Of a stretch of 51,254 bases of DNA, positions 16,846 to 25,834 are shown one piece after another. The DNA lies in NCBI GenBank assembly GCA_944326125.1, contig CALVCR010000042.1:1-51254 (forward strand), in the 5' to 3' direction. The translations under genes were made by a program, and so were the position numbers. Source of the DNA: Candidatus Gastranaerophilales bacterium (lineage in GTDB: Bacteria; Cyanobacteriota; Vampirovibrionia; Gastranaerophilales; Gastranaerophilaceae). The notes beneath the pieces were generated by a model that did not search any database, was not told where the DNA came from, and saw only the letters and a list, made by a program, of their open reading frames with translations. Numbering within the stretch: the first letter of the stretch is position 1; the number at the start of each line of letters is the position of its first letter.

Positions 16846-17859
16846 TTATACAATTTCTTTACCCACAATCGGTGCGATTTGCTTAATTTGTTTATAAAGC
16901 AAATCGTACTGCCAAGGGTAAAGTGATTGTGCTCCGTCACACATGGCACAATCCGGGCAATGATGTACTTCTATAATTAAACCGTCGCAGCCTGCAGCTA
17001 TAGCGGCACGGGACATCGGTTCTACTTTATCTCTTAGCCCTGTTCCGTGAGAAGGGTCTACAATAATCGGCAGGTGGCTTAATTTTTTAATAACCGGAAT
17101 CGCAGATAAATCAAGGGTATTCCTTGTATAGCTTTCAAAGGTTCTTATACCTCTTTCGCAGAGAATAACCTGACCGTTGCCGCCTGCCATAATATATTCG
17201 GCAGACATAAGCCATTCTTCAAATGTTGCTGCTAATCCTCTTTTTAATATTATTGGTTTATGAATTTTCCCGACTTCTTTTAACAGATTAAAGTTCTGCA
17301 TATTTCTTGCGCCGATTTGAAGAATATCAACATATTTCATAAACAAATCAAGTTGAGAAATATCCATTATTTCAGAAGTTACGGCCATTGAATGATTGTC
17401 TGCTACACTTCTTAAAATCTTTAGACCTTCTTCTCCTAATCCCTGAAAAGCATAAGGGCTTGTTCTTGGCTTGAATGCTCCGCCTCTTAGGATTTTTACA
17501 TTGGATTCAGAAAGTTCCTGAGCGGTTTCGTCCAGCTGGTCGTAGCTTTCTACTGCGCAGGGTCCTGCAATTAAACCTGTGTATTTATCCCCGAATTTAA
17601 CTCCGTTAACTTCCACGATGGTATCTTCATGCTGAAATGCTCTGGCTGTAAGTTTGTAGCTGGTAGATATTCTTAGAACTTCATATACACCGGGTAAAAG
17701 TTCAATATCACGTTTATCGATTTGTTTATTTCCTACTGCAGCGATAACACACTTTTCTTCACCTCTGCATAAGCGGGGTTCAAATCCTTTGGATTCAACA
17801 AACAGGATAACTCTGTTAATATCTTTTTCTGTTGCATTGCTATTCATTACAACGAGCAT
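16846..17859 (-). CDS. aroF: 3-deoxy-7-phosphoheptulonate synthase, type I-beta
   Basis: It condenses phosphoenolpyruvate and erythrose 4-phosphate, the first step of the shikimate route to aromatic amino acids. The 337 residues have an N-terminal ferredoxin-like regulatory domain (residues 1-70) and a TIM barrel: IAGPCAVES near residue 97, RGGAFKPRTSPYAFQGL near residue 126, LKRGL, VDPSHGTGLRD and the metal-binding His/Glu near IIEVHHCPD. This layout fits the KDO8P-synthase-like DAHP synthases of Thermotoga and Bacillus. GGAGG precedes ATG 17859, and TATAAT lies in the divergent spacer. It stands alone, divergent from the UPF0210 gene. Confidence 0.95.
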   Translation of the reverse strand: MLVVMNSNATEKDINRVILFVESKGFEPRLCRGEEKCVIAAVGNKQIDKRDIELLPGVYEVLRISTSYKLTARAFQHEDTIVEVNGVKFGDKYTGLIAGPCAVESYDQLDETAQELSESNVKILRGGAFKPRTSPYAFQGLGEEGLKILRSVADNHSMAVTSEIMDISQLDLFMKYVDILQIGARNMQNFNLLKEVGKIHKPIILKRGLAATFEEWLMSAEYIMAGGNGQVILCERGIRTFESYTRNTLDLSAIPVIKKLSHLPIIVDPSHGTGLRDKVEPMSRAAIAAGCDGLIIEVHHCPDCAMCDGAQSLYPWQYDLLYKQIKQIAPIVGKEIV

Positions 17860-17909
17860 AAGTGAAATACCTCCAATCGTTGTTAATATTATACATAAAA
17901 TAATAATTA

Positions 17910-17918
17910 TGATATACT
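17910..17918 (+). promoter_or_regulatory. Extended -10 box for UPF0210 gene
   Basis: TGATATACT ends nine bases before ATG 17928, with no ribosome site. A leader of three or so bases is expected. Confidence 0.5.
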
Positions 17919-17927
17919 AAAAAAAGT

Positions 17928-19295
17928 ATGACTATATTTGACGAAAACTTAATACTTGAAACAATTAACATGATAAAGTTACACAACTTTGATATAAGGA
18001 CTGTAACTTTAACTTTAAGTTTGCGCGATTGTATGTCTGAAAATGTTGATATTGTGTGTGACAAAATTCGCAAAAAACTTGATAAATATGCAAAAAATCT
18101 TGTTAAGTATGCAGATGATATAGAAAACGATTACTCAATTCCGATTGTTAATAAAAGAATTGCGGTAACACCGATTTCAATTATAGGTGAGTCCTGCACT
18201 CATAAAGATTATATTAAAATTGCTCAAACCCTTGATAATTCTGCACGGGATTTGGGCATAGATTTTATAGGCGGATTTTCAGCTCTGGTAGAAAAGGGTT
18301 GTACACAGGGCGACTTAGGGCTTATTGAATCTATTCCGGAGGCTCTGGCTGCTACAGAACGCCTCTGCTCTTCGGTTAATGTTGCCAGTTCAAAAGCCGG
18401 AATTAATATGGATGCTGTTTTGAAAATGGCAGGTATTATAAAAAAATCAGCAGAAATGACCGCAGATAAAGACGGACTCGGGGCTGCAAAACTTGTGGTA
18501 TTTTGTAATTCCGTAAGTGATAATCCGTTTATGGCAGGAGCATACTGCGGTTATGGCGAGCCGGAATGTGCACTTAATATCGGTGTTTCAGGTCCCGGTG
18601 TGGTCAGGGCTGCTATAGCGGATTTACATAAAGATGCCGATATGGGGCTTTTAGCGAATAAAATTAAACAGACGGCATATAAAATTACTACAACCGGAGA
18701 GCTGGTCGGAAGAAAACTGGCTGATAAATTAAATATACCGTTTGGGGTTATAGATTTATCTCTTGCACCGACGCCGGCTATTGGAGACAGCGTTGCACAG
18801 ATATTTCAGGCAATGGGGCTTGAACACGCAGGTGCTCACGGTACAACCGCTGCTTTGGCAATGTTGAACGATGCGGTGAAAAAAGGCGGAATTATGGCAA
18901 GTTCATACGTGGGCGGACTCTCAGGTGCGTTTATTCCGGTTTCGGAAGATGCCGGAATGATTGAGGCTGCAAGTAAAGGCCATCTTACTTTTGATAAACT
19001 TGAAGCAATGACCTGTGTTTGTTCTGTCGGGCTTGATATGATAGCAATACCGGGGGATACCCCTGCGACAACGATTGCCGGCATGATAGCGGATGAGATG
19101 GCGATCGGGATGATAAATAAAAAGACTACGGCAGTAAGACTTATACCGGCACCTAATAAAAATGTCGGTGATACTGTAGTTTTCGGCGGACTTCTGGGTG
19201 AAGCCCCGATAATGAAAGTTAACAAACTTTCATCAGCGGATTTTGTAAACAGGGGCGGGCATATTCCTGCTCCGATACACAGTTTAAATAATTAA
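17928..19295 (+). CDS. UPF0210 (DUF711, PFL-like) family protein
   Basis: The 455 residues are the normal length for UPF0210. Typical stretches are [12 protein letters not shown] near residue 25, [21 protein letters not shown] near residue 110, [22 protein letters not shown] near residue 190 and the conserved [12 protein letters not shown]. The family resembles glycyl-radical enzyme folds and has no settled function. It is preceded by a -10 box and apparently translated without a leader, and is followed eleven bases later by a short unknown gene. In many bacteria it is linked to an ACT-domain protein, which is not seen here. Confidence 0.92.
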   Translation: MTIFDENLILETINMIKLHNFDIRTVTLTLSLRDCMSENVDIVCDKIRKKLDKYAKNLVKYADDIENDYSIPIVNKRIAVTPISIIGESCTHKDYIKIAQTLDNSARDLGIDFIGGFSALVEKGCTQGDLGLIESIPEALAATERLCSSVNVASSKAGINMDAVLKMAGIIKKSAEMTADKDGLGAAKLVVFCNSVSDNPFMAGAYCGYGEPECALNIGVSGPGVVRAAIADLHKDADMGLLANKIKQTAYKITTTGELVGRKLADKLNIPFGVIDLSLAPTPAIGDSVAQIFQAMGLEHAGAHGTTAALAMLNDAVKKGGIMASSYVGGLSGAFIPVSEDAGMIEAASKGHLTFDKLEAMTCVCSVGLDMIAIPGDTPATTIAGMIADEMAIGMINKKTTAVRLIPAPNKNVGDTVVFGGLLGEAPIMKVNKLSSADFVNRGGHIPAPIHSLNN

Positions 19296-19305
19296 GGATA
19301 AAGAA

Positions 19306-19629
19306 ATGGCAACTTTTAAAGATATGGAAGACAGCTTAAAGAGCTTTATAATTCAGGAACAGTCTGATGCGCACAATGTTAAGAGTGTTAACACCGCAAA
19401 GTATAATAATATTAAACTCTGGATGGATCCTGCAAAGTACATAGAGCCGCATTTTGTTATAAGGATTTCTATATCAGAAGCTGTTTTTTCTTTAAGTGAT
19501 TGTTCAAAAGTAAATGGCGGTTTGGGGTATGAAGAACGCTTTATTCAAAAATGGTTCGGCAGATTCGGAGTTAAAGAAAAATTACAGGAATTATGGAGTT
19601 CTGCAGAAAAAAATAAAGAAGATAAGTAA
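19306..19629 (+). CDS. Small unknown protein
   Basis: The 107 residues begin MATFKDMEDSLKSF. A mixed domain includes NNIKLWMDPAKYIEPHFVIRI and FIQKWFGRFGVKEKLQELW, with a charged tail. It has no signal peptide or membrane segment. Spacing of ten bases from the UPF0210 gene and 22 to the HxlR gene suggests one transcript. I do not recognise the family. Confidence 0.75.
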   Translation: MATFKDMEDSLKSFIIQEQSDAHNVKSVNTAKYNNIKLWMDPAKYIEPHFVIRISISEAVFSLSDCSKVNGGLGYEERFIQKWFGRFGVKEKLQELWSSAEKNKEDK

Positions 19630-19651
19630 AGAGTAAAAGTTTGGGGAGCAG

Positions 19652-19990
19652 ATGGAATATAAAGACTTAGCAGTAAATCCGGTTTGCGTAGTGTTGCAGC
19701 TTATCGGAGGCAAGTGGAAAATTCTGATAGTAAAAGAACTTCTCAAGAAAGAGATGAGATTTGTTGAGCTGAAAAAAAATCTCGGATGTACGGCAAAAGT
19801 TCTTACGGCTGCTTTAAAGGAAATGGAGGAAGACGGTCTTATTGTACGTGAAGAGTATGATGTGCTTCCGCCAAAAGTAGAGTATTATTTAACTGATATC
19901 GGTTTAACGTTGAGACCTGTCATTGAATCTATGCAAAAATGGGGCAAAGATTATAAAAAATTACGCAAACTAATGGAAAGAATGAAATAA
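19652..19990 (+). CDS. HxlR-family winged-helix regulator
   Basis: The 112 residues are a complete HxlR domain: NPVCVVLQLIGGKWKILIVKEL near the start, then RFVELKKNLGCTAKVLTAALKEMEEDGLI (recognition helix) and the wing EEYDVLPPKVEYYLTD. Members are often redox or metabolite sensors; Cys11 and Cys47 might serve, but this is a guess. GGGGAG precedes the ATG. It is 11 bases from the next gene, which is a likely target or partner. Confidence 0.93.
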   Translation: MEYKDLAVNPVCVVLQLIGGKWKILIVKELLKKEMRFVELKKNLGCTAKVLTAALKEMEEDGLIVREEYDVLPPKVEYYLTDIGLTLRPVIESMQKWGKDYKKLRKLMERMK

Positions 19991-20001
19991 AGGAGAGTTT
20001 T

Positions 20002-20664
20002 ATGGGTATAAAATACTTGGGACACAGCTGTTTCGAAATCGAAACAAAGGGTAAGAAGATTTTAATTGATCCGTTTTTAGGGGCTAATCCTGATTATCAA
20101 CCGGAAGGTATATACGATATTTTTGTAACTCATGCACACAGCGATCATTTGGGCAAAGCAATTGAAATTTCAAAAGAAACGGGTGCACCTATTACGGCAG
20201 TTTTTGAGTTGGCTAACTATTGTGCGCAAAAAGGGGCGAAAGTAAACGGAATCAATCTCGGCGGCTGGGTTAATTACAGCTGGGGAAAAGTCGCAGCAGT
20301 GCCGGCTTTCCATTCCAGTTCTACTCCTGAAGGCATGTATGGCGGTTGTCCTTGCGGATATGTTTTTGAAATAGAGGGGCAGATAATTTATCATGCAGGA
20401 GATACCTGTTTAAATAGTGAGATGAAAACAATAGGCGAATTCTATCAGCCTGATATGGCAATGCTTCCGATAGGTGGTTTTTATACCATGGATATTGAAC
20501 AGGCTGTCAAAGCTGCTGAATGGCTCGGGGTTACAGGTATAATACCTATGCATTACAATACTTTTGATGCAATCAGTGTTGATATTTCTGAATTTGAACG
20601 TCAGGTAAGAGAGATAGGAAAACTCCCTATTGTATTAAAAATTAATCAGGAAATTGGCAAGTAG
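20002..20664 (+). CDS. UPF0173 metal-dependent hydrolase (MBL fold)
   Basis: The 220 residues carry THAHSDHLGKA (metallo-beta-lactamase HxHxDH) near residue 37, the later metal-binding HAGDTC near residue 132, and HYNTF near residue 184. This is the UPF0173/YtkL-like group of small soluble hydrolases, whose substrate is not settled. AAGGAGAG precedes the start. It lies eleven bases after the HxlR regulator in the same direction, and ends 7 bases before the convergent ABC gene stop. Confidence 0.93.
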   Translation: MGIKYLGHSCFEIETKGKKILIDPFLGANPDYQPEGIYDIFVTHAHSDHLGKAIEISKETGAPITAVFELANYCAQKGAKVNGINLGGWVNYSWGKVAAVPAFHSSSTPEGMYGGCPCGYVFEIEGQIIYHAGDTCLNSEMKTIGEFYQPDMAMLPIGGFYTMDIEQAVKAAEWLGVTGIIPMHYNTFDAISVDISEFERQVREIGKLPIVLKINQEIGK

Positions 20665-20670
20665 TAGTTA

Positions 20671-21630
20671 TTAAAACCTCAGGCAGGAAGAATAGTGATT
20701 TCCGCCTCTGGTGGTGAGAATCGGCTCTTCTGTGTCGCACAAACCTGTTTCACAAAATTCGCAGCGCGGGTGAAATTTGCAGCCGGTAATTTTTTCCTGA
20801 ATACTCGGCGGGGCGCCGTGAATTGTTTTTAGCTTTTGCGCCGGATTATTTCCCGGAAGTGAGTTTAAAAGTGCTGTTGAATACGGGTGTTTAGGGTTTT
20901 TGAAAAATTCTCTTGAGTCGGCCTGTTCAACTATATGGCCCGAATACATGACGGAAACAGTGTCTGCGTAATTGCTGACAAGTGCCAGATCGTGCGAAAT
21001 TAATAAAACAGTTAAACCGAGTTCGTTCCTGATATCAATAATTAAATCCATAATTTGTTTTTGGATAGTAACATCAAGCGCGGTAGTCGGTTCATCCGCG
21101 ATAATAAGTTCCGGTTTGCAGGCAAGAGCCATTGCAATAATTATTCTTTGTTTCATTCCGCCCGAAAATTCATGGGGATAAAACTCCAGTTTTTTATCCG
21201 CATCAGGAATTTTCACCAGATCCATTACCTCTCTGACTTTTCTCATTCCCTGTCTTTTTGAAACTCCGGTGTGGGTTCTTACTGATTCCAGAAGCTGGTT
21301 GCCTATGGTATAAAGAGGGTTTAGAGAAGTCATCGGGTCTTGAGGTATGAGAGCAATTTTGTTTCCGCGGAGTTTTCTCATTTGAGATTCTTTATATTCA
21401 AGTAAATTTCCGCCGCCAAAAATTATTTCCCCGCTTTCAATATAAGCAGTTTTAGGCAAGAGTCTCATAACAGACATTGCAGTCATTGTTTTTCCGCAGC
21501 CGGATTCGCCGACAAGAGCATGTACTAATCCTTTTTTCAGTTCAAGGTTAATATCATATAATGCCTGATAAACGTTTTCTTCACCTTTGAAAAAAAGATT
21601 AAGGTTTTTTATCTCTAAAATTTTTTCCAT
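20671..21630 (-). CDS. Oligopeptide/dipeptide ABC transporter ATP-binding protein
   Basis: The 319 residues show Walker A GESGCGKT near residue 40, the signature FSGGMKQR near residue 160, Walker B LIIADEPTTALD near residue 178 and the switch His. The C-terminal oligopeptide/dipeptide-type extension has Cys-rich GCKFHPRCEFCETGLC, a possible iron-sulfur site in this family. This is the DppD/OppD type. The permease, binding protein and partner ATPase are absent nearby, so it may be a separated or moonlighting subunit. A TAAAAT box lies six bases before the ATG, so the mRNA seems leaderless. Confidence 0.93.
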   Translation of the reverse strand: MEKILEIKNLNLFFKGEENVYQALYDINLELKKGLVHALVGESGCGKTMTAMSVMRLLPKTAYIESGEIIFGGGNLLEYKESQMRKLRGNKIALIPQDPMTSLNPLYTIGNQLLESVRTHTGVSKRQGMRKVREVMDLVKIPDADKKLEFYPHEFSGGMKQRIIIAMALACKPELIIADEPTTALDVTIQKQIMDLIIDIRNELGLTVLLISHDLALVSNYADTVSVMYSGHIVEQADSREFFKNPKHPYSTALLNSLPGNNPAQKLKTIHGAPPSIQEKITGCKFHPRCEFCETGLCDTEEPILTTRGGNHYSSCLRF

Positions 21631-21636
21631 AAAATT

Positions 21637-21642
21637 ATTTTA
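21637..21642 (-). promoter_or_regulatory. -10 box for leaderless oppD/dppD-like gene
   Basis: TAAAAT on the minus strand, six bases from ATG 21630, with no ribosome site. Confidence 0.45.
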
Positions 21643-21673
21643 CCGCCGGTTGTTAAAATTTTGAATCCGCAGG

Positions 21674-22312
21674 TTAGATTAGACTTTCTATAGCTTTTTT
21701 GTAATTATTGCTTTTATAGATATAGCTGCCTGCTACGAGTGAATTTGCTCCTAAAGACTTGCAAATCTTGCTTGTAATATTATTTATTCCGCCGTCAACC
21801 TGAATAATAAGGCTTTCCGGAGCTTTTTCCCTGATTGAAGGAATTTTCATAGCGCAATCATGCATAAATTCCTGTCCGCCGAATCCCGGTTCTACGGTCA
21901 TTACAAGTACGAGATCAACGCTGTTCAAAAAAGGGAAAATCTCTTCGCTTTTTGTATTTGGTTTAATAGAAATTCCGGCTTTTTTACCGAAACTCTTTAT
22001 CAGTGAAATAACTTTTTCCGGCTCTTCAGAGGCTTCATAATGAAATGTAATTAAATCAGCTCCGGCTTCGGCGAAGGTTTTAACATATTTTTCCGGATTT
22101 TCTATCATTAAATGAACATCAAGAAACATATCAGTCTTTTTTCTGATAGATTTTACAACCGGCACCCCTATTGAAATATTTGGTACAAAGTGTCCATCCA
22201 TGACATCTATATGAATCCATTGTGCACCCGCTTCTTTAACTGAAGCGATTTCGTGTTCAAGGTTCATAAAATCAGCGGAAAGTATTGACGGTGAAATTAT
22301 TATTTTATTCAT
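21674..22312 (-). CDS. rpe: Ribulose-phosphate 3-epimerase
   Basis: It interconverts ribulose 5-phosphate and xylulose 5-phosphate in the pentose phosphate pathway. The 212 residues form a TIM barrel with SILSADFMNLEHEI near residue 9, HIDVMDGHFVPNI near residue 34 and the metal-binding Asp/His set. LDVHLMIENPEKY follows at residue 63, and VDGGIN near residue 172 is the phosphate site. The length is normal. The start is ATG 22312 with an extended -10 box six bases upstream and no ribosome site. Confidence 0.96.
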   Translation of the reverse strand: MNKIIISPSILSADFMNLEHEIASVKEAGAQWIHIDVMDGHFVPNISIGVPVVKSIRKKTDMFLDVHLMIENPEKYVKTFAEAGADLITFHYEASEEPEKVISLIKSFGKKAGISIKPNTKSEEIFPFLNSVDLVLVMTVEPGFGGQEFMHDCAMKIPSIREKAPESLIIQVDGGINNITSKICKSLGANSLVAGSYIYKSNNYKKAIESLI

Positions 22313-22318
22313 TCTTAT

Positions 22319-22327
22319 ATTTTATCA
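22319..22327 (-). promoter_or_regulatory. Extended -10 box for leaderless rpe
   Basis: TGATAAAAT on the minus strand, six bases from ATG 22312. There is no Shine-Dalgarno. Confidence 0.55.
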
Positions 22328-22364
22328 TAAAAAGGGTTGGCTTGTGATTTTGTGAAAATTAGTG

Positions 22365-22370
22365 TATAAT
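22365..22370 (+). promoter_or_regulatory. -10 box for 126-residue gene
   Basis: TATAAT about 22 bases before ATG 22393, divergent from rpe. A GAGAGG ribosome site at 22379-22384 sits in the leader, unlike the leaderless genes here. Confidence 0.65.
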
Positions 22371-22392
22371 CATATATAGAGAGGTTATTAAG

Positions 22393-22773
22393 ATGTTAAA
22401 TCCGGAAGAATCGATAGCAGAATTACAAAAATATTTTAAAAAACTAAGTCGAATAATTAATGAAGAATCCTCCTTTGGTCTTTTTGGCGGCAGAAGTGTA
22501 AATAAAGCCAGAGTAGATGATATTATTTGCTGTATTGAAGGTTCTTTTCCGGAAGAGTATAAACTTTATATTGACAGATACGGGCTTGCCAGCAGGGTGA
22601 AAAGCTACAGATATTTTCAGCAGCTTCAATCAGCTATTAAGAATAAAAATTTTTGGAACGGAAATTCATATTCTGTAAATATGGATGACGCCAATCAGCT
22701 GATAAAATCTATTCAGGCAGCTTTACCGGGCGATATTCGTTTTATTTACAGCAGTGAATCAGGCATGGTCTAG
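22393..22773 (+). CDS. Small unknown protein with a doubled motif
   Basis: The 126 residues contain an internal repeat: a Gly-rich turn with SVNKARVDDIICCIEGSFP (near residues 37-55) and SVNMDDANQLIKSIQAALP (near 95-113), each ending in a Pro and an acidic turn. The next gene carries one more copy of this motif (VVKKDTVTNILDKLYAALP). GAGAGG precedes the ATG. No signal peptide is seen. I cannot name the family; the second motif might be a small helical protein-protein interaction module. Confidence 0.75.
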   Translation: MLNPEESIAELQKYFKKLSRIINEESSFGLFGGRSVNKARVDDIICCIEGSFPEEYKLYIDRYGLASRVKSYRYFQQLQSAIKNKNFWNGNSYSVNMDDANQLIKSIQAALPGDIRFIYSSESGMV

Positions 22774-22840
22774 GATTGACTTTTTGAAATTATTTGTTGT
22801 ACAATTCTGTTAACTATCATATTAAGTTACGGAGTGTAAA

Positions 22841-23443
22841 ATGAATTCACAGCAAGATGTTATATACGGTTTAATGAATGAACTGGAAGAGGCTTTAGAT
22901 AAAGGGTTTCCATTATTAGGTTATTGCTTTACCGTTGTAAAAAAAGATACCGTAACTAATATTTTAGATAAGTTATATGCGGCTCTTCCCGATGAAATCA
23001 AGGAAGCAAGAGCTCTTTTGAGAAGAAAAGATGAACTTCAATATGAAGCGCAGCAGAGAGCTGAAAAAATTGTTGCTGATGCTCAAGCGGAAGCAAACAG
23101 ATTATTAAGTGAGTCAGATCTTTTAAGAGCTGTTCAAAGAGAAGCTGAAAAAATTAAAGAACAAGTTATAACTGATTGTGAAGATATTAAGCGTAAAGCT
23201 CTTGAAGAAGCTGATACTATGAGAAATCAGGCTATTGATGAGTCATTGAGAATAAAAGACGGAGCCTCTGTTTATGCAGAGCAGGTTCTTGTAAATCTTG
23301 AACAAAACCTTAATCAGCTTCAAGAAATTGTTAAGAACGGTCAAGTTCAGCTGGAAAGAAGAAGGGCAGAATCAGACGGTCAAATCCCGGGAAATTATAC
23401 TAACCAGAGACCGGAATTTGCACAAGATTTTAAAATGAATTAA
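22841..23443 (+). CDS. Unknown protein with long coiled coil (DivIVA/AtpF-like)
   Basis: The 200 residues begin with a short domain (residues 1-55) holding one copy of the motif seen twice in the gene before it, then an uninterrupted coiled coil (residues 60-170) rich in Ala, Glu and Lys. The coil resembles the stalk of F-type ATP synthase b subunit or DivIVA, but there is no membrane segment. The tail is Pro/Gln rich. Cyanobacteria have similar small coiled-coil proteins of unknown role. An ACGGAG ribosome site precedes ATG 22841. A terminator follows. Confidence 0.8.
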   Translation: MNSQQDVIYGLMNELEEALDKGFPLLGYCFTVVKKDTVTNILDKLYAALPDEIKEARALLRRKDELQYEAQQRAEKIVADAQAEANRLLSESDLLRAVQREAEKIKEQVITDCEDIKRKALEEADTMRNQAIDESLRIKDGASVYAEQVLVNLEQNLNQLQEIVKNGQVQLERRRAESDGQIPGNYTNQRPEFAQDFKMN

Positions 23444-23450
23444 AACAAGA

Positions 23451-23472
23451 AGAGCCTGAGGGCTCTTTTTTA
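23451..23472 (+). terminator. Terminator
   Basis: AGAGCC/GGCTCT stem with a TGAG loop followed by six T. It ends the two-gene unit. Confidence 0.85.
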
Positions 23473-23527
23473 ATATATCCGCTGTCAGGGTAATTTACAT
23501 CTAGAATGAATAATCTTAACCTGTAGT

Positions 23528-24235
23528 ATGAGAAAATTTTGGTTTTTCATATTTGTACTTGTGATTATTCCGGTATTTGCATATGAAGTTTATACTCCAA
23601 ACGATTATGATTACAGATCAAGCGGGGATAAACTATTATTTGTTATAGATTTTTCTAACAGTATGGGTGAATATCTTCAGCATGAAACTAAGGTCAATCT
23701 GGTTAAGGATATGATGGGTACGATTCTTCCTCAAATCGAGCCTTCTACAAAGACCGGTGTCAGAGTTTACGGGCATACTTGCAATATTCTTGCTTATAAT
23801 GCCTGCAGAAGTTCAGAGCTGCTTGTTCCTCTGGAGATGAATAATTCTTCAAGAATTCTTTCCGCTATTTCAAAACTCAGACCAAGAGGGATGACACCGA
23901 TAACCTATTCTTTAAAACAAGCGGTCAAGAAGGATTTGGAAGGAAAAGACGGAATAAAACATATAATTTTGTTAACTGACGGCGGTGAAAACTGTGACGA
24001 AAGTCCGTGTGATTATTCTATCGAGCTTGTAAAAACAAGAAAAGATATAAAAATAGACGTTATAGCGTTTAATGTTCATGATTCCGATGATTTGGCGCAG
24101 CTGCAATGTACAGCTGACGTAACGGGCGGGCATTTTATGGAAGCTGATACAAAAGCTCAGCTCTTTAGATCGATGGAAGAACTTATACTTCCTCACAAGA
24201 GCGTGGAAGCAGAAATTTACGACGGTGCAAATTAA
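23528..24235 (+). CDS. Secreted VWA-domain protein
   Basis: The 235 residues start with a signal peptide (MRKFWFFIFVLVIIPVFAYE, cleavage near residue 18). A von Willebrand A domain follows with the complete metal site: DFSNSMGE near residue 39, the Thr in RGMTPIT near residue 123 and LTDGGE near residue 148. Four or more Cys in the exported part (HTCNILAYNAC, GENCDESPC) suggest disulfides. It is likely periplasmic or surface and binds a partner through the metal site. There is no clear ribosome site at 23528. No membrane anchor is seen, and the gene stands alone. Confidence 0.88.
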   Translation: MRKFWFFIFVLVIIPVFAYEVYTPNDYDYRSSGDKLLFVIDFSNSMGEYLQHETKVNLVKDMMGTILPQIEPSTKTGVRVYGHTCNILAYNACRSSELLVPLEMNNSSRILSAISKLRPRGMTPITYSLKQAVKKDLEGKDGIKHIILLTDGGENCDESPCDYSIELVKTRKDIKIDVIAFNVHDSDDLAQLQCTADVTGGHFMEADTKAQLFRSMEELILPHKSVEAEIYDGAN

Positions 24236-24300
24236 AAATTCTTTTCTTCTTCTTGTTTGTGTTAGAATTAAGGAAATTGAAGTTGATGAGGTTTATTAAT

Positions 24301-25746
24301 ATGGAAGATTTAAGAGAAAAATATGAAGTCGTAATAGGTTTGGAAGTTCATGCGCAGCTTAAAACAAAGTCAAAAATCTTTGCGCCGGATAGTACTGAAT
24401 TCGGTAACGAACAAAACTCCCAGATTAGTCCGATTACTCTTGGTATGCCGGGAGTTCTCCCAGTTTTAAATAAAGAGTGCGTTAATATGGGAATCCTCTT
24501 AGGGCTTGCATTAAATTGTGAAATCCCTTCAAGATGTAAATTTGACAGAAAACAATATTTTTATCCGGATCTTCCTAAAGGATATCAGATTTCACAATAT
24601 GATGAGCCGATTTGTGTAAACGGTTATATTAATGTTAAGGGCAAAAGAATCGGAATAACAAGAGCTCACCTGGAAGAGGACGCAGGTAAGCTTGTTCACG
24701 TAGGTGCTGCCGGTATTAATGGGGCTACATACTCTCTGGTTGACCTTAACAGAGCAGGAACTCCGCTTCTTGAAATAGTTTCAGAACCTGATATGCGTTC
24801 AAGCGAAGAAGCCAGAAACTATATGGAAGAATTAAGAAATATTGTAAGATACTTAGGTGTCTGCGACGGAAACCTTGAAGAAGGCTCTATGAGATGTGAT
24901 GCTAATATTTCCATTATGCCGAAAGGTTCTAAAGAATTTGGTACAAGAGCTGAAATTAAGAACGTAAACAGCTTTTCTGCGCTTCAAAGAGCGATTGAAT
25001 ACGAAATTGACCGCCAGATAGAAATTGTTGAAGAAGGCGGAAAAGTGGTTCAAGAAACAAGACTCTGGGATGATAACCTGAGAGAAACTCGTTCTATGAG
25101 AGGAAAAGAAGATGCGCACGATTACAGATATTTCCCGGAACCTGATTTGATGCCGCTTGAAATTTCAAGAGAATGGGTTGAAGAAATTAGAGCAAAAATG
25201 CCTGAGCTTCCGGAAGCTAAACGTCAGAGATATATGGGACTGGGATTGAGCGAATACGACGCTTCTGTTATAGTTGAGCAAATGCCGCTTGCCCTATTCT
25301 TTGACAGAGTTCTTGAACTCGGCGGAAATGCTAAAACGGCAGTAAACTTTATTATGGGTGAAATTGCAGCTTATTTAAAAGAAAATAAAGTAGAAATTAC
25401 TGAAACTAAATTGACTCCTGAAAATTTGGTTGAACTTATTCAACTTATTGAAAAGGGAACTATTTCAAATAATATCGGTAAGCAGATTCTTGTTGAAGAT
25501 ATGATTACAAATGGTGAAAAAGCGTCTCAAATAGTTGAAAGAAAAGGTTTAAGCCAGATTTCTGATGAAGGTGCTATTAAAGAGATTGTTCAAAAAGTTA
25601 TTAGTGCCCATCCTGCTGAAGTTGAGTCATACAAAAACGGGAAAACCAATTTGTTAGGATTCTTTGTCGGTCAGGTTATGAAAGAAACAAAGGGCAGAGC
25701 GAACCCTAAAACGGTAAATGAGCTTATAAGACAATTTTTAGCCTAA
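24301..25746 (+). CDS. gatB: Aspartyl/glutamyl-tRNA amidotransferase subunit B
   Basis: It amidates misacylated Glu-tRNA(Gln) or Asp-tRNA(Asn), with GatA and GatC. From ATG 24301 the 481 residues are the family's normal length; a TTG at 24253 is open but adds residues no relative has. Signature parts are EVVIGLEVHAQL at the start, LNRAGTPLLEIVSEPD near residue 158, EGSMRCDANIS, RYFPEPDLMPL near residue 280, and the YqeY/GatB C-terminal tail (NPKTVNELI). ATGAGG lies ten bases upstream. gatA and gatC are not in the window. Confidence 0.96.
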   Translation: MEDLREKYEVVIGLEVHAQLKTKSKIFAPDSTEFGNEQNSQISPITLGMPGVLPVLNKECVNMGILLGLALNCEIPSRCKFDRKQYFYPDLPKGYQISQYDEPICVNGYINVKGKRIGITRAHLEEDAGKLVHVGAAGINGATYSLVDLNRAGTPLLEIVSEPDMRSSEEARNYMEELRNIVRYLGVCDGNLEEGSMRCDANISIMPKGSKEFGTRAEIKNVNSFSALQRAIEYEIDRQIEIVEEGGKVVQETRLWDDNLRETRSMRGKEDAHDYRYFPEPDLMPLEISREWVEEIRAKMPELPEAKRQRYMGLGLSEYDASVIVEQMPLALFFDRVLELGGNAKTAVNFIMGEIAAYLKENKVEITETKLTPENLVELIQLIEKGTISNNIGKQILVEDMITNGEKASQIVERKGLSQISDEGAIKEIVQKVISAHPAEVESYKNGKTNLLGFFVGQVMKETKGRANPKTVNELIRQFLA

Positions 25747-25834
25747 CTTGTTCCCCCCCCTGTACAAAGTTTTTACAATATGGTATTATATATAATAGAT
25801 ATAACTAATACATAATAGACTTTGTGAGGTTCAA

